The translations under genes and the position numbers were made by a program. The notes under the pieces are model-generated. The model ran no database searches. It was not told the origin of the DNA and worked only from the letters and a program-made list of their open reading frames with translations. From the NCBI RefSeq assembly GCF_029784165.1, contig NC_073696.1, forward strand, positions 234,547,271-234,611,270: 64,000 nucleotides of DNA. Reading direction: 5' to 3'. Source of the stretch: Wyeomyia smithii (Eukaryota > Arthropoda > Insecta > Diptera > Culicidae). Shown one piece after another: positions 1 to 10,705 of the stretch. Position 1 is the stretch's first letter. Every line of letters starts with the position of its first letter.

Positions 1-2768
1 TGTCGCTCGTTTTTTTATTTATGTTGTTGTAAAACACAGGTATAAAACTAAAAAATATTTTTTTGAATGATCCCATGTAGAAAATCATATGTACTTTAAT
101 AAGCTCGTTTGGTTTTGTCGGTATAACTACTCGTACATTACAGCAAGCGTTGATTTATTTGTTTGATTCGTGTCTTGTCCTGTTAGATTTGTTTTGTTTT
201 TATTGCAGAGTGAAGAGTTATTATTCGTTGCATTTTGCTGGGGCTGAGTAGGAAGTAGTGCTTCGAACAGGGCGGTCCTTCGGCACTGCGATCGGTTTTT
301 TCATCCGGTGAAATTGAGGCTGTTCTAAGGAAAAGTTAGCTGATTGACGTATGGATATAGATTATAAATTCAACGTTATGGTCGAATGAAAGCTCGAATC
401 AATGACCAAACGGAGGTTGGAACTGCGATTTCGGTATAGTAGATTGTACAGGTTTCGATTATAATGCCAAAAGTAAGTAGAACAATAATAGAAACATTTT
501 CTCTAAGTATTGTCGTTCTGATAATATGGTTATTTCAATGGCGAGCAATCGATATGTTTCCTAATAATTTTCTAACCCAAATAGACTATAAGTATTGGAG
601 TAATATTATAAAAACTTTAGTGGAGGAGAAAAGCATGTAACTCAATGCCCAAGTGATGGAATTTCTATTGATATTTATCCTTGATTTGAAGTTGAAAGTG
701 AGTAGGTTATTTAGCTCTGTTTTATCAGAGATTCTTGTGGATTTTCCTATCTCACTAATGACAAAATTAGTCCAACTACCAAATCAATTACCCGCCATTA
801 CAAAGTATGATATTGCATGATTTGCGATCGAAGTCCTAATCATTTAGTGTGTCAATAATTTATCAATTTCCATGTAGTGTATGTAGTAGCAGTAGCACAG
901 TAGTATGATGTGAGTGACAGTTATATATTTCTCTAGTGTAGTCCACCGTGGGATCTCAGCTGGGAATCTATTATTTGTTTTGTGTATGATTAGATAATTT
1001 GTTGCTTTTCCCATTCTCTCCGGATAAGTTTTTGATAGCTGTTGTTTGTTTCTAGTCTCTCTTCCAGTAAATAGTTCAATTCCGAAACGGCTCTTCCCTG
1101 TTAGGGAGGGCATCTAGCAAAACGAATTAGGGCTTGATAGAGTTCTACATGAAACCTTGCAGTTAGCAGTTCTAAACCTTGACCACAGATCGAATGTATA
1201 TAACTTTTTGATAAGAAAATAGATTTTTTTTGGTTGAACAAATATATGATCAGAGTGTTTGTGTGCTGTGTGTTATATGATTCAACTTGCAATTCTGTGT
1301 TACGTTTGTGGATCAAACAAATTCCCACACAATTTTTTTCTCTTTTCGTTTAATTCTTCTAACTATGTGCTGTTGCGTTCAATCAGGTGGTTTAGTTGCA
1401 TGCAATTTAGTCGACTGGCGACTTTCAGCAGTGTTCTTTGTTTTGTTGTTAAGAGTGTGAATATATAACGTTTGAGTACTCGTGGTGTTTTTTTTTTGTT
1501 TGTTCATTCATGGTTGTTTATTGTTTTAAATTGTATTGAAATCATTCGCTCGCAAGTGTTGGCGAGATTGGGTTGTATTTACTATGCATTACCTATACCC
1601 TATGAATAGTTTTTTGATATATCTAAACGTTAACTAAAGTACATTTTATACAATAACTCGAATTGCTGCCTGCGAAAGTGCTTAAAACTTATATATGAAA
1701 ATGGCATTTGATTTAAACATCGTTTAAACTATAATGAGTTTTTCTGCATTACTCAGAGAAGTTTACCCACAAAATAAAATCTGTCAACTGGTATATCAAC
1801 TAGTAGTAAGATAAAGAAAGCTTTTCTATTTTACAATTCCTCAATTAGTGGAAGCCAAGTTTCACCACTCTCCCTATCCTATATTCCTATCAGGAAAATC
1901 GTAAAGGATGGCTTCCTTCGAACCCGCCCTCATTCCTATATTCGGCCGGGCGAAACAATAAATATCATACACTTCCCGAGTTTCGATTTTTTTCGTCTAA
2001 ATGGCTTCTTCCGCTACTTCGTGCTAAGAAACCAAAAGCCATCCAATATTTCAACGGTCAAATAAAATAAGGCATGACACCAGCTACCTACTTTAACAGT
2101 TAACTATAAACATCGATGAGGAATGTTCCTGTTAATTCCGTCTGTTTTCAACAGTTGTTGTGGTATGTATAGGTATGTTAGTTTAGTATTTGTGTTGCTT
2201 CATCTTCAACAATTTTTGTTAATATGTTTTAACGCTTTCAAGGCGTATATTGCCCTACGATGTGGTGTTTGCTTTGTCATTTTTTTTGTTTTGTTTTGAT
2301 TATTTTGTTTCGTCAAATCGAAAGGAATGTTTGAGAGAAAAAACGTAAGCGTGAACCGAAAGCGATTCGTGAGACTGATTTAATCAGTTTTGATTTTGTG
2401 TGTAATACATTGGACCCTTGTAAGTTGAAAAAATGTTCTATAAGTTTCATAATTTGGAGGAATTTTTGTTGGAATGATCAGCTTTCCATAAAAAAGTAGT
2501 AATTTAAAATACACCTCTCATAAATAGTACGTAAAAAGTGTGTAGAGTGAAAAATATAATCAATTGTGTGTTTAATATAGAGCAAGTGTGTAAGTGTGTT
2601 TGTTCGTGTGGAGGGTTTTTTTTTAAGAGGCCGTCGATTGCACTCCAGACGGTATATTTTAAAGGACTTTTGCACCCTGTATCAACATTATTCACAGGGT
2701 GCACCATTTCTTATAACAATATCACAATTGGTTGATTCATTATTTTATTGCGTGCCGCTGTGCAGAGC
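1..2768 (-). other. Presumed 3' UTR and downstream flank of the RASSF8-like gene
   Basis: No coding sequence is recognisable here. On the minus strand this lies directly after the stop codon at 2769-2771, so at least its right part should be 3' UTR. Minus-strand AATAAA hexamers (plus-strand TTTATT) occur at 2744-2749, 1518-1523 and 14-19. The first is only 20 bases past the stop, so a longer UTR using a later signal is more plausible, but I cannot choose between them. T-rich and GT-rich tracts are common and no transposon ends stand out. The cleavage site is unknown. Confidence 0.4.
2671..2703. other. Stem-loop with 9-bp perfect arms in the presumed 3' UTR
   Basis: TGCACCCTG (2671-2679) is followed after 15 bases by its exact complement CAGGGTGCA (2695-2703). 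It begins 66 bases past the stop codon of the minus-strand RASSF8-like gene and would fold in that transcript. A structural or regulatory role is inference only. Confidence 0.45.
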
Positions 2769-2872
2769 CTAGACCCAAACGCCGTGCGGGTTCTTGCTAG
2801 TGGGAACAGCATTCTCCAGCTGCCTTGGGGAGCCAATCATTCGACGCGTGCTGCCAGGTTTCACGGAACCCA
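2769..2872 (-). CDS. RASSF8: RASSF8 homologue, last coding exon (C-terminal tail)
   Basis: This exon is too short for ordinary ORF finding and was placed by splice phase and homology. It starts after an acceptor, CTTCCAATACACAG, at 2873. Its first two bases, TG, complete the codon left open by the previous exon (one base, G). It then encodes about 33 residues: a KPGSTRR segment, SPRQL, and the terminus SKNPHGVWV before TAG at 2769-2771. Vertebrate RASSF8 ends in a comparable RPGSSRQL...NPEGIYV tail, so both the basic PGS block and the final NPxGxxV match. That agreement together with the phase match makes the call strong. The function of the conserved tail is not known to me. Confidence 0.85.
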
Positions 2873-2945
2873 CTGTGTATTGGAAGAAAAAAAAAACATT
2901 GATTTCCATTTTAATCCGTCCCAAACCCTAATAACGGCAACTAAC
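2873..2945 (-). other. Short intron of the RASSF8-like gene (73 bases, phase 1)
   Basis: The donor is GAAG|GTTAGT at 2945 and the acceptor is ATACACAG ending at 2873, with a poly-T tract just upstream. Read-through would hit TAG at 2941-2943 almost at once. Removal restores a frame that ends in a RASSF8-like C terminus, so it is a real, typically small insect intron. Confidence 0.85.
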
Positions 2946-3510
2946 CTTCCAGTAGATGTCGCACTTCATCAGCTGGCGCCACTGCCAGACTTTGCAGGTT
3001 GACTTCCTTCATCTCGTGTACCAGCTGTTCGACCTGTTTCTTCTTCTCGGCAATGCTGTTCTCGATGACCGCTACCTCACTCTTCAGCTTGTCGGTGGCC
3101 TTGCTCGCGTGGTCAGTACTCTGTATCGCCAGATCGATCTCCAGTTGGATCCTGTCAACTTCAGACATTAGATGGCGTTCTAATTGTGCACGATTATTGT
3201 CATACTGTCGGCAATACTTGCGCTGCTCGACCTGAATCTCGTCCATCAGCAGGCGGATCTTGTTTTTGCACTGCAGCAGCTCCGTTTCGCAGTTGGCCAA
3301 CTTGGACCGGAGCAGGGTGATTTCGGACTTGAGCGTTTTCTCCTGCTGCCGGACCAGTTCGCCTTCCTCTTCCACGTACTGGAGCGTCTGCAGTTGCTCG
3401 CTGCCCTGCCGGTAGAGTTGGTCGGTTTTGCTGATCTCCTGGTTGACACTGTCCAGCTGTTCCTGCTGCTCGCGGCCCTTGCTCTCGAGGTACTGAATTT
3501 CCGAGTCGTA
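2946..3510 (-). CDS. RASSF8: RASSF8 homologue, coiled-coil exon
   Basis: RASSF8 proteins are scaffolds at cell-cell junctions; in Drosophila, RASSF8 binds ASPP and restrains Src through Csk. This exon starts TAC GAC TCG after acceptor TTATTTTTCAG (phase 0) and encodes 188 residues with no Pro breaks until the end. The content is coiled coil: a YDSEIQYLES start, the block LLRSKLANCETELLQCKNKI about residues 76-95, and an end block VEQLVHEMKEVNLQSLAV near 163-180. Human RASSF8 has the same order, including ITECENKL and ELEQLTKELRQVNLQQF. The exon ends CTG GAA G before GTTAGT. An ATG-initiated frame begins inside at 3375, but the frame is open to the acceptor, so the exon starts at 3510. RASSF7 or RASSF9/10 are less likely, given the NLQ motif and tail. 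Confidence 0.88.
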
Positions 3511-3513
3511 CTG

Positions 3514-4224
3514 AAAAATAAGGGGAACATTAGCTATAGTTAGATTAAGCTATTGTGTAATTACATGGATCGATTATTTCTTTCTAGCGAAAAAATGCTT
3601 ACTTGCTCAAGGATGGCTCTGAAACCGTGCAGAGCTAGTATCTGTGAGGCGTTAATAGGAAAAACGTAACAAATAGTGTAATAATTCTGTTCATTTGCAT
3701 ATAATGCTTCATTATAAAGACACCAGTAGAAAAAGCGACGAACCCGATGTTTATTAGAGGTATAAAGAAGTTTGCGTTTGTCTTCTATAAAACCTTTTTT
3801 TTTGTTCTGAATAATTTTTTACTTTACATTAACAATTTGCAGATCGTAGATTTTAAATCCCACTCTTGTGAGATACGTGAGCGAATCAGGAGTGCAACTA
3901 GATCTATAATCGTTTATATCAATTGCAATTTTAATTATTGATAAATTAATGACAAAAAACAATATTCAACCTTTCTAAATGAACTGTTCCATTCGCTTGA
4001 TTATTAAACTTGTTCTCGCATAGTTTAAACGTTGTTTGGACATAAAATCTAACAAAATTGAAAAAAAAAAAAAAAAAAAAAACGTTGTGCGTTTATTATA
4101 CATGAGACATGTGCATTTTGATCAGCCTTGACTAGTTTCACAAAAATCGTTCAATAATTTAAATAATTATCGGATCATTTAAGTAATTTCATTTTTAAAA
4201 TACTATGAAAATACTCTGTTCGTC
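3514..4224. other. Intronic sequence without recognised features
   Basis: AT-rich, with a run of about 20 A at 4061-4081. I see no ORF with recognisable content and no clear terminal repeats. Confidence 0.5.
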
Positions 4225-4330
4225 TAAGGTCGCTTTTTATGTGTTTTTTTACGCGGATTCCGCAACTTACGCGATTTTTTCACGCGTTTTTTTTTCACGC
4301 GGCACGTATCCCCCGCGTAAAAAGCAACTT
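4225..4330. mobile_element. Fragment related to the ACGCG-type MITEs at 63036-63547
   Basis: The stretch GGTCGCTTTTTATG followed by several ACGCG(G) units and ending CCCGCGTAAAAAGCAACTT reads as inverted, shortened ends of the element family seen at the right edge of the window (GGTCGCTTTTTACGCGG ends). Its terminal bases are degraded and no duplication is visible. Confidence 0.45.
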
Positions 4331-4748
4331 TAGTTTATTGTTTTTTTTTTTGGAATCTGCTACCGAATGTACAGCATGGTTCAATAATGGAAGAAATCAG
4401 CAAGATAATTAATAAATATTACCATCAGAAACATGCATCCATGGAAAAGTGATTTGTAGCAAATCAAAAGGTTTATCCTTACGTTACGATAAATGAATAA
4501 AATAAAATAATTTGCCTCTTGCTTACGTAGGAGTATGTAATTTTTATTAACACTGGTTCACTAGGATCGAAAGCTTATTAATACCCTTTCAAATATGATA
4601 TCCAAATGACTTTTATGCGATGCGAATTTTTCCATCCTTGCTTCCGATGTTTTTATTCTTTAAAATGTTGGCAAATTATATATTTTGAAGAATAACATGT
4701 TATTTTTAGTATTTCGGAAGACCTAGGCTACGAGCACGGAAACAGAAT
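4331..4748. other. Intronic sequence without recognised features
   Basis: AT-rich. A phrase at 4749-4790 (ACTACAAGGTATA then GGGGTTGTATTGAA) resembles the arms of the large inverted-repeat element at 11903-15155. Confidence 0.4.
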
Positions 4749-4749
4749 A

Positions 4750-5016
4750 CTACAAGGTATACAGCTCTAGGGGTTGTATTGAACGGTGACGTAGGACAAA
4801 TATATGTATTGATTTTACCTCTTGTTTAACATATTTCACTAAGCCTGTTATATACCGTGTATCTCCAACAGTTATAAGTGCTCCACTTGCTGTCGTGTTA
4901 AGAACAAAAATGACGTCGAATTTTCGACACGCAGTCTTTTGTATCGAGTTGAGCGTAGATTTTCGCGATGAAGACGGAGCAACGCAGACTCGAGAATGAG
5001 GAACGAAATAAAACAC
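4750..5016 (-). CDS. Unrecognised ORF, 88 residues, first of a tandem pair
   Basis: I do not recognise this protein. The N-terminal half (SRVCVAP, then STLNSIQ.TACRKF and a TASGA block) matches the ORF at 5259-5555 residue for residue with no gaps over about 50 positions. The corresponding DNA, about 4860-5030 and 5400-5560, is a direct duplication offset by roughly 530 bases. The C-terminal 40 residues diverge. No signal peptide or membrane segment is clear. Both ORFs sit inside the giant intron on the same strand as the RASSF8-like gene. They may be parts of an unclassified repeat rather than genes, since the match does not favour third positions in any obvious way. Confidence 0.25.
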   Translation of the reverse strand: MFYFVPHSRVCVAPSSSRKSTLNSIQKTACRKFDVIFVLNTTASGALITVGDTRYITGLVKYVKQEVKSIHIFVLRHRSIQPLELYTL

Positions 5017-5258
5017 CTTCGATACTACAGAGTGATTGTCATGATCACCAAAAGGAGATTTGTGCTCTCCTGATACAAAAATGACCCAGGTTCTAAGGAA
5101 AGGAACAATTGAACCGGAAAGCAGGAAAAAATCTTTAAGTAGGGGTGATATCGTACTGCGACAAACTGTTCACAGGCAACACTTTCCATAACTCTTATTT
5201 TCGACCATTCACAGTTCTGAAAAGAACCGATTCTATAATTTTCAACTAGAAATGCGTG

Positions 5259-5555
5259 CTAAAGAACGCTGACAATTGCACCACCGGTAGCATGCTCCGG
5301 TAGCTGTGCCATCAAAATATCCTGCAACATACGATGGTACTTGTTGCTGCCGTATGCAGAAAAGATGTAAGGAATTACGCAGTACCTGAAAGTTGACTCG
5401 TATGCAGCTATACTGTAGGCTCCACTCGCATCCGTGTGACGAACAAGAACGAAGTTGAATTTTCTACACGCGGTCATTTGTATCGAGTTGAGAGTAGATT
5501 TTTCTAATATAGGCGGGGCGACGCAGACTCGAGAATAAGAAATGAAACAAAACAC
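5259..5555 (-). CDS. Unrecognised ORF, 98 residues, second of a tandem pair
   Basis: Related to the ORF at 4750-5016: SRVCVAP, STLNSIQMTACRKF and a DASGAY block align without gaps. The remaining part (YCVIPYIFSAYG, then YHRMLQDILMAQLPEH) has no counterpart in the first copy and looks like ordinary protein composition. A TTTCAG|GT string lies within it near the ESTFR-YCV junction, so a spliced or broken reading is possible. No family recognised. Low confidence that it is translated. Confidence 0.25.
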   Translation of the reverse strand: MFCFISYSRVCVAPPILEKSTLNSIQMTACRKFNFVLVRHTDASGAYSIAAYESTFRYCVIPYIFSAYGSNKYHRMLQDILMAQLPEHATGGAIVSVL

Positions 5556-5940
5556 TTTGCTGAGTCAAAATGTGTAGGCAGTAGTGTTTATTCCGTCCAG
5601 CTTATTGTTATCCGTGCTCGGGAAGCAAGGCAATATCGAGGAAAGTGCATGGGAAAGCTCTACCTTGGAACTTTCCACCTGTTTAAGCAGTAAAGCAACA
5701 CGTTAACCATTATATCGAGCAATTGTCAACCATTTCATCTATCCAACGACATACAGATGACTAAGATGCATTGAGTCGTCCGCTTGCTATAATCGTTTGA
5801 CAACTGACGCAACATTTGCTAGTTTCATTTCCAATTTTACAAAATGTACTCTAGTATAATAGACAATGACGTAGTCTTACGTCAAAACGGTAAATGAATG
5901 GAAATTGGGTACCAACTAAAGATGGTCGGGTTTGATGTTT
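5556..5940. other. Intronic sequence; one GACGTA/TACGTC near-palindrome
   Basis: No gene seen. TGACGTAGTCTTACGTCA at 5867-5884 is a near-perfect palindrome that recurs in the window (see findings). Confidence 0.5.
5867..5884. repeat. GACGTA-n4-TACGTC type palindromic motif
   Basis: TGACGTA GTCT TACGTCA: two 7-base arms. It contains TGACGT, the core of CRE/ATF sites. Related copies lie at 41284, 51359, 53871, 54933, 55766 and 62987, and an inverted partial one at 43393. Confidence 0.55.
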
Positions 5941-5976
5941 TTCGATTGTAACCCGAACCTTTTTTTTTTTGTTCAA

Positions 5977-6000
5977 ACCCGACCCGAACCCGACCCGAAC
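5977..6000. repeat. Tandem CCCGACCCGAA repeat
   Basis: Two units of an 11-base CCCGACCCGAA repeat follow a poly-T run and an isolated ACCCGAACC at 5950. Probably an internal simple repeat of a degraded transposon. Confidence 0.5.
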
Positions 6001-6535
6001 ACAAAAATTTTATTTTGTGAAACCTGAGCTCGAGATTTGTCTGGGGTTGATTTTTATACCAATTTGAGCTTGCCCTAAAGCTTTGAACCTCGAATAGTAT
6101 TGAAAAGTTAGTGAATTAGGGTGGTGCAAGAATCGTCATGATTCAAATTATTTTATTTTGAAAATTATTTAGCTTTTAAGCCGTTTGACCAATTCAAGAT
6201 CTTTCTTGTCTTTTAAGGAAAATTTTGAGATCGTATGGTAGTTCATTTCAACGTCATTGAAAAAATGAAAGACGATATATTTTTTTCTCATCAATTAAAT
6301 TTATTCTCTCTTTATACATCTTACAGTACTGAAAGCGATTTACAAGTATATGTAAAAATGCTTTCAACTCCTCGAAAAAACTTCATGTATACTTACCAAT
6401 CAATCATGTTGTTTAAATATACGAAATTGAATATTTTACAACTGACCACTATACTTCTCCATAGTTTTATTTTCAAAATATCTCCCTATGAGCAACGATG
6501 TGCAAAACGGTACCCAAAAATCTGAAAAGTACAAT

Positions 6536-6584
6536 AAATTTCCCATTCCCAGAAATTTCCCATTCCCATAAATTTCCCATTGAT
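6536..6584. repeat. Three tandem copies of an AAATTTCCCATTCCCA unit
   Basis: Units of 16-17 bases, the last one truncated to AAATTTCCCATTG. No associated gene. Confidence 0.6.
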
Positions 6585-6589
6585 TGTTG

Positions 6590-7477
6590 GTTATCCGATC
6601 GTTCCGAACTGTTTCACAAGATCGTACGGTAGAAATGAAATAAGAAATACATGTTTTTTGGCTTCCCTGCAATATGTTTTACCTCGATTGAGAAATTGGT
6701 TATATACGACTTCATACAAAGGCTGGCCAAGCTAAAAAGTGTCGATAAATGCGACAAAAACTTAGTATTTACATAATTTTGGGGCGCTGGACACGAATCA
6801 GGCATCCTTTTTTTGTTTGGGGCCGTCCATAAAACACGAAATCAAATTTTCAATGGTTTTTGACACTTTTGTCGTCTACGTTTTTTTTATAGAATTATAT
6901 GATATTTGACCACAAGTAGTGCCACTGGGCGTTCCCCCCATTGAAAAAAAATGTAAAAAAATGACCCCTCGAACTAAACAAATTTTGTCTAAATATATAT
7001 TTTTTATTAAATTAAAACAACATAAGTTATGATTAAAACAATCCTGGATGAAATTTCAACTTCAAAAAATAAATAATTCTGCCATCGCTTTTTTCACTAA
7101 AGTAACAATTTGCGCAGTTTTACGCTACAGCGGGCATTATGCATTTGAAAGCTTACGTTTTTACCTAAACTTTGAATGCAGTTACAACCGTGGCAAACTG
7201 CGGCAACTAAACTTTTCAGATACTTTTCTACAAAAAATCACGTTTTTTAATTTTTTTTTTGTGTCAGGCCTACTATGACCAAATTTTACAATATCTGATG
7301 ATTTGTTGATGGTTTGTTCTGCACAATATTTACAACAAGTTTTCCTTTGACGTCAAAAAATCCAAGCTATCATGGAAGCTACAGAGCGTTTCAAAGTAAT
7401 GTACTTTTTTTCAAAAAAAAGTCAAAAAATGTCAGTATGCTAAGCTTTGACAAGTCATAAAAGATTCAGGTTTCATG
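6590..7477. other. Intronic sequence without recognised gene; possible transposon end near 6820
   Basis: GGGGCCGTCCATAAA at 6820 resembles the GGGGCCATCCACATA end of the MITE at 49156, and a C-rich stretch follows near 6930. A matching opposite end was not found. The rest is AT-rich without features. Confidence 0.35.
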
Positions 7478-7840
7478 CTATTGCGCCCAAATTTTGGATT
7501 TAGATACTTGAATGTTATAGCAATAAAGGCAAAATATTATGAAACAGCTAACGAAAAAAACTTTTTTTGACTGATGGCCAGCGTTTCCCCACTGTGCGTC
7601 GGTGAAACCTTCCAGTAATAATTCAAGCGCTGCTTGTTCTCCATGCTCAAAATCGTAAAGTAATAATAAACCTAATCTCAAAATTGAAGGGAAAAAGCCA
7701 CAATCCTGTTTCAGCTTAAGATTCGTCCACCTTTGTGTTAGTTCAAAATTTGGGATATTATCACTGTTGTCAATATTTCTGATTTTTCGATGATTCTGGA
7801 CGACATAATCTTCATTTGCGGAAAGTGTTACATTTCTCAT
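7478..7840 (-). CDS. Unrecognised ORF, 120 residues
   Basis: Not recognised. The middle (FELTQRWTNLKL, then LLLLYDFEHGEQAALELLL and DAQWGNAG) has protein-like composition; the C-terminal 30 residues are low-complexity intronic sequence. No domain, signal peptide or catalytic motif is apparent. It could be a fragment of a transposase or of a retrocopy. It lies immediately left of, and on the opposite strand to, the LOA-type LINE tail. Confidence 0.2.
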   Translation of the reverse strand: MRNVTLSANEDYVVQNHRKIRNIDNSDNIPNFELTQRWTNLKLKQDCGFFPSILRLGLLLLYDFEHGEQAALELLLEGFTDAQWGNAGHQSKKVFFVSCFIIFCLYCYNIQVSKSKIWAQ

Positions 7841-7984
7841 TTCGTCCAGGAAAAGGAAAGGCGACTGAAGCGCATCGAGAGTTAAAAAAGAGTACGGAAA
7901 TGCTACTCTGCTGTGCCGTAATTGGTTCCGCCGCTTTAAAGACGGTAATTTCGATATTGACTGACAGTCTGAAGAAAGGCCAAA

Positions 7985-8990
7985 AATCTTCGAAGCTGCA
8001 ATTCAGTACACCCTAGGAATTATCAAACAAATGCCCACGGACCATTAATTCATCTTTACGGACAGTCTCAGTTTTATTGAGGCTCTACGATCGATGAAAG
8101 ATGTTAAGCACTCTCCGTATTTCCTGGGGAAAATACGGGAACATCTGAGTGCTTTTTCCGAAAAATCGTTTCAGATTACCTTAGCGTGGGTCCCTTCTCA
8201 CTGCTCGATACCGGGCAATGCGAAAGCGGACTCTGCGGCTAAGGTGTGCGCAACAAACGGTGACATTTATGAAAGACCAATTGCTTTTAATGAATTTTTC
8301 ACACTTGTACGTTAGAATACGATCATCAGTTGGCAAAATTCTTGGACCAGAGGGGAACTGGGAAGGTGGTTACATTCCATAAACCCCAAGGTATCGACGA
8401 ATCCGTGGTTCAAGGGGTTGGATGTAGGTCGGGGTTTCATTTGCGTGATGTCCCGGCTTATGTCCAATCACAATAGATTTGACGCGCATCTCCGTCGTGT
8501 TGGGCTCGGAGAGAGTGGTGTCTGTGCCTGTGGTGAAGGTTATCACGACATAGAGCACGTTGTTTGGTCATGCCCTGTACACCGTGACGCCAGATCTAAA
8601 TTAATAGCTTCCCTGCAGGCCGAAAGTAGGCAGCCGGCTGTTCTTGTTCGTGATGTCTTGGCGAGCCGTGACCTACCCTACATGTCCCTTATATACGTTT
8701 TCCTGAAATCCATCCACGCCCCAGTTTAGTCCTATTCCCTTCCGCCTACATCCAATCAAACGACTTTAAGACCCCGGATCCGGAAACAGCAACCACACCC
8801 GCACGATACTCTCAGGGCCCGAGAGAGACAACCCAATATGTCAGTCCGTAATATCTTGGCCCAGTAGCGGAACATATTACATATGCTGCTTACCTATGGC
8901 AATGGAAAACCATCAAACAACAAACCAGTGCTTTTAACGCAAAACATTCTAGCTTTAGGTTAGATTTAGTTTCAGCTCGTAGTCGTCAGC
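7985..8990 (+). pseudogene. LOA/I-type non-LTR retrotransposon, RNase H domain, C-terminal zinc knuckle and 3' tail
   Basis: The reading IQYTLGIIKQMPTDH, a stop, then IFTDSLSFIEALRS is the middle of an RNase H domain, with the TDS aspartate. It continues through 8094-8315 with ITLAWVPSHCSIPGNAKAD, where the His and the last Asp are also RNase H residues. A frameshift leads into 8418-8729, which has a CxC-x7-H-x4-C knuckle (CACGEGYHDIEHVVWSC). RNase H followed by a knuckle is the C-terminal layout of LOA- and I-clade LINEs, including Lian of Aedes. At least one in-frame stop and one frame change make it dead. Bases 8730-8990 look like the 3' UTR. Everything 5' of RNase H is missing. Confidence 0.75.
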
Positions 8991-9016
8991 GAGGATAAAA
9001 AATTTGCTTCTAGTTA

Positions 9017-10564
9017 TTAACCCTCTGATGCCCAAATTTTTTTTTCGCTTGAAAAAACTCTAGCCGCTTTGATTTGTGATCCGTAACACATGTCTGACAA
9101 CAAGAAAACTTCTGTTTTGAAAAATAGCTACTTATTTGAAAAAATATCAGGACCGCCTAAAGGCGGCTTAGGGCACCCGCGTGAAAAAAAATCAAAGGAA
9201 CATTATTTAAAAACGGATTTTTTTTTTCGAGCTCATTTTATGTTAACTAAATTGTTATGCCGCTAGCGATGATGGAAATCGAAAAAGCAATCCTTTACAA
9301 GGTGAAACAAAAATGGCCATGTGCGTCACACAGGACAAATAATTAGATGTCCCGTTTAGTGGTTTGTCTGGCATATATTGTTTCTGAAAAAGTTTCATTT
9401 TGGTGGAGCACAACTGCCAATCGACGCAAAGTGCTACTCCATTGGAACTGACTGGAAGGTTTGGTTGACATAGTTAATAATTGGTCGAATTTAATATAGC
9501 TTATCGTATCCAGAAGGTCCTTCACGAGGAACTGCACTATCGTCGGTAAAGTGAAGATTTATATATTATTTGCTCGAAACGATATCTCGGCATGGTTTCT
9601 TGGATTGCTATTAATGCATACTCAATCCCATTTCAACGAACACTAGAATAACTATTAACAGACATAAAATACAAAATTCCTACAAATTTGCAAATTTATC
9701 ACGGTGTAGTGTTTAAAGTGGTACCAATATCTTTCTGGAAAGTGTATAGATTTATTTAAATAGTTGATTTATTTAAATGAAGTGTCCAGCTCTTAGAACT
9801 TTTCAGGTAAGGGATCGTGTTTAAAAAGATGAAAGACGTTGGCAGTTCAAGTTTTTTGTCTTGTTGATGATTTCTTTGAATGCAGGCGCAGCTTCGACTC
9901 GAAAATTTATGACTTTAAAAATGTAGAACGCGATGGCTAAGCTTTTTGTTTACCGTTTTTTGGGGCGGTTGGCTAAATGCGCGTCGCATGTGTAAGATAA
10001 TTAAGTCCTTTGTAATCATCGTCACTATCAAATCATCTAAAATGTCCACAGTCCAGATTCGTTTCATTGTCAAGCTCCTGCATCATCAAAGCTTCGATTC
10101 CTATCGCCGTTTCATGACTGAACAAGAAACAGATCAAAAAAACATTACTTGGCATCAGCGAATATTTTTTTTATGTCGGCAGTGCCCAATGCCGCCTCTA
10201 GGCGGTGTTCGCTTTTTTATAAATTTTTCAGTATTTTAAAGTTGAATAGAAACAAAACTTATACAAACCTGACACATAAAGCAATTGAACAGCCACTGAT
10301 AATTATTCTGAATCAAATTTCTCACTAATAATCTTTTAATTTAAAATATCATTGCAGGATGAAGCGCAAAATAATTAATTTTCCCGATTTAGTCATTTGT
10401 TCACGTTAAAAGTTTTATGGTTGCCATGAAGCCGCAGATAAACATAAGAAAAAGTGATTTCAGTTCATTTTATGACAAATAAGTGTGAACAGACGTTTTG
10501 ATGAAGAGATATTGAGTTTCTGATGAAGGCCGTCTAGAGGCAGCACTGGGTACCAGAGGGTTAA
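9017..10564. mobile_element. TTAA-flanked element with CCCTCTGRTRCCCA inverted ends (piggyBac-like)
   Basis: The left end TTAACCCTCTGATGCCCA (9017) is the complement of the right end TGGGTACCAGAGGGTTAA (10564), apart from two mismatches. TTAA at both outer ends is the target duplication used by piggyBac elements. A second inner pair is present: GACCGCCTAAAGGCGGCTTAGGGC near 9150 and GTGCCCAATGCCGCCTCTAGGCGG near 10185. The 1.5-kb size and the inner ends suggest two short MITEs flanking, or a longer element with subterminal repeats. Short ORFs inside (9343-9537 minus, 9946-10239 plus) are not clearly transposase. A 148-base relative is at 47558-47705. Confidence 0.7.
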
Positions 10565-10705
10565 GATACTTTAGAAAGTAAGCTACCAGATATAATTGGC
10601 GTCGTTAAACATTAATTTGTATTTGTGCCGTGTCAAATAAATTATAGATGAAGAAAAAAAAAACTTCCAAGGCATTGCTTTGGGAATGACTCAGAAACAA
10701 AGAAC

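Noticed and set aside
2748..3002. 84-residue plus-strand ORF
   Set aside because: Antisense to the terminal exon and short intron; the minus-strand reading explains the GC-rich composition.
3184..3543. 119-residue plus-strand ORF rich in Leu/Val
   Set aside because: It is the antisense shadow of the coiled-coil exon, whose splice sites and homology fix the minus strand.
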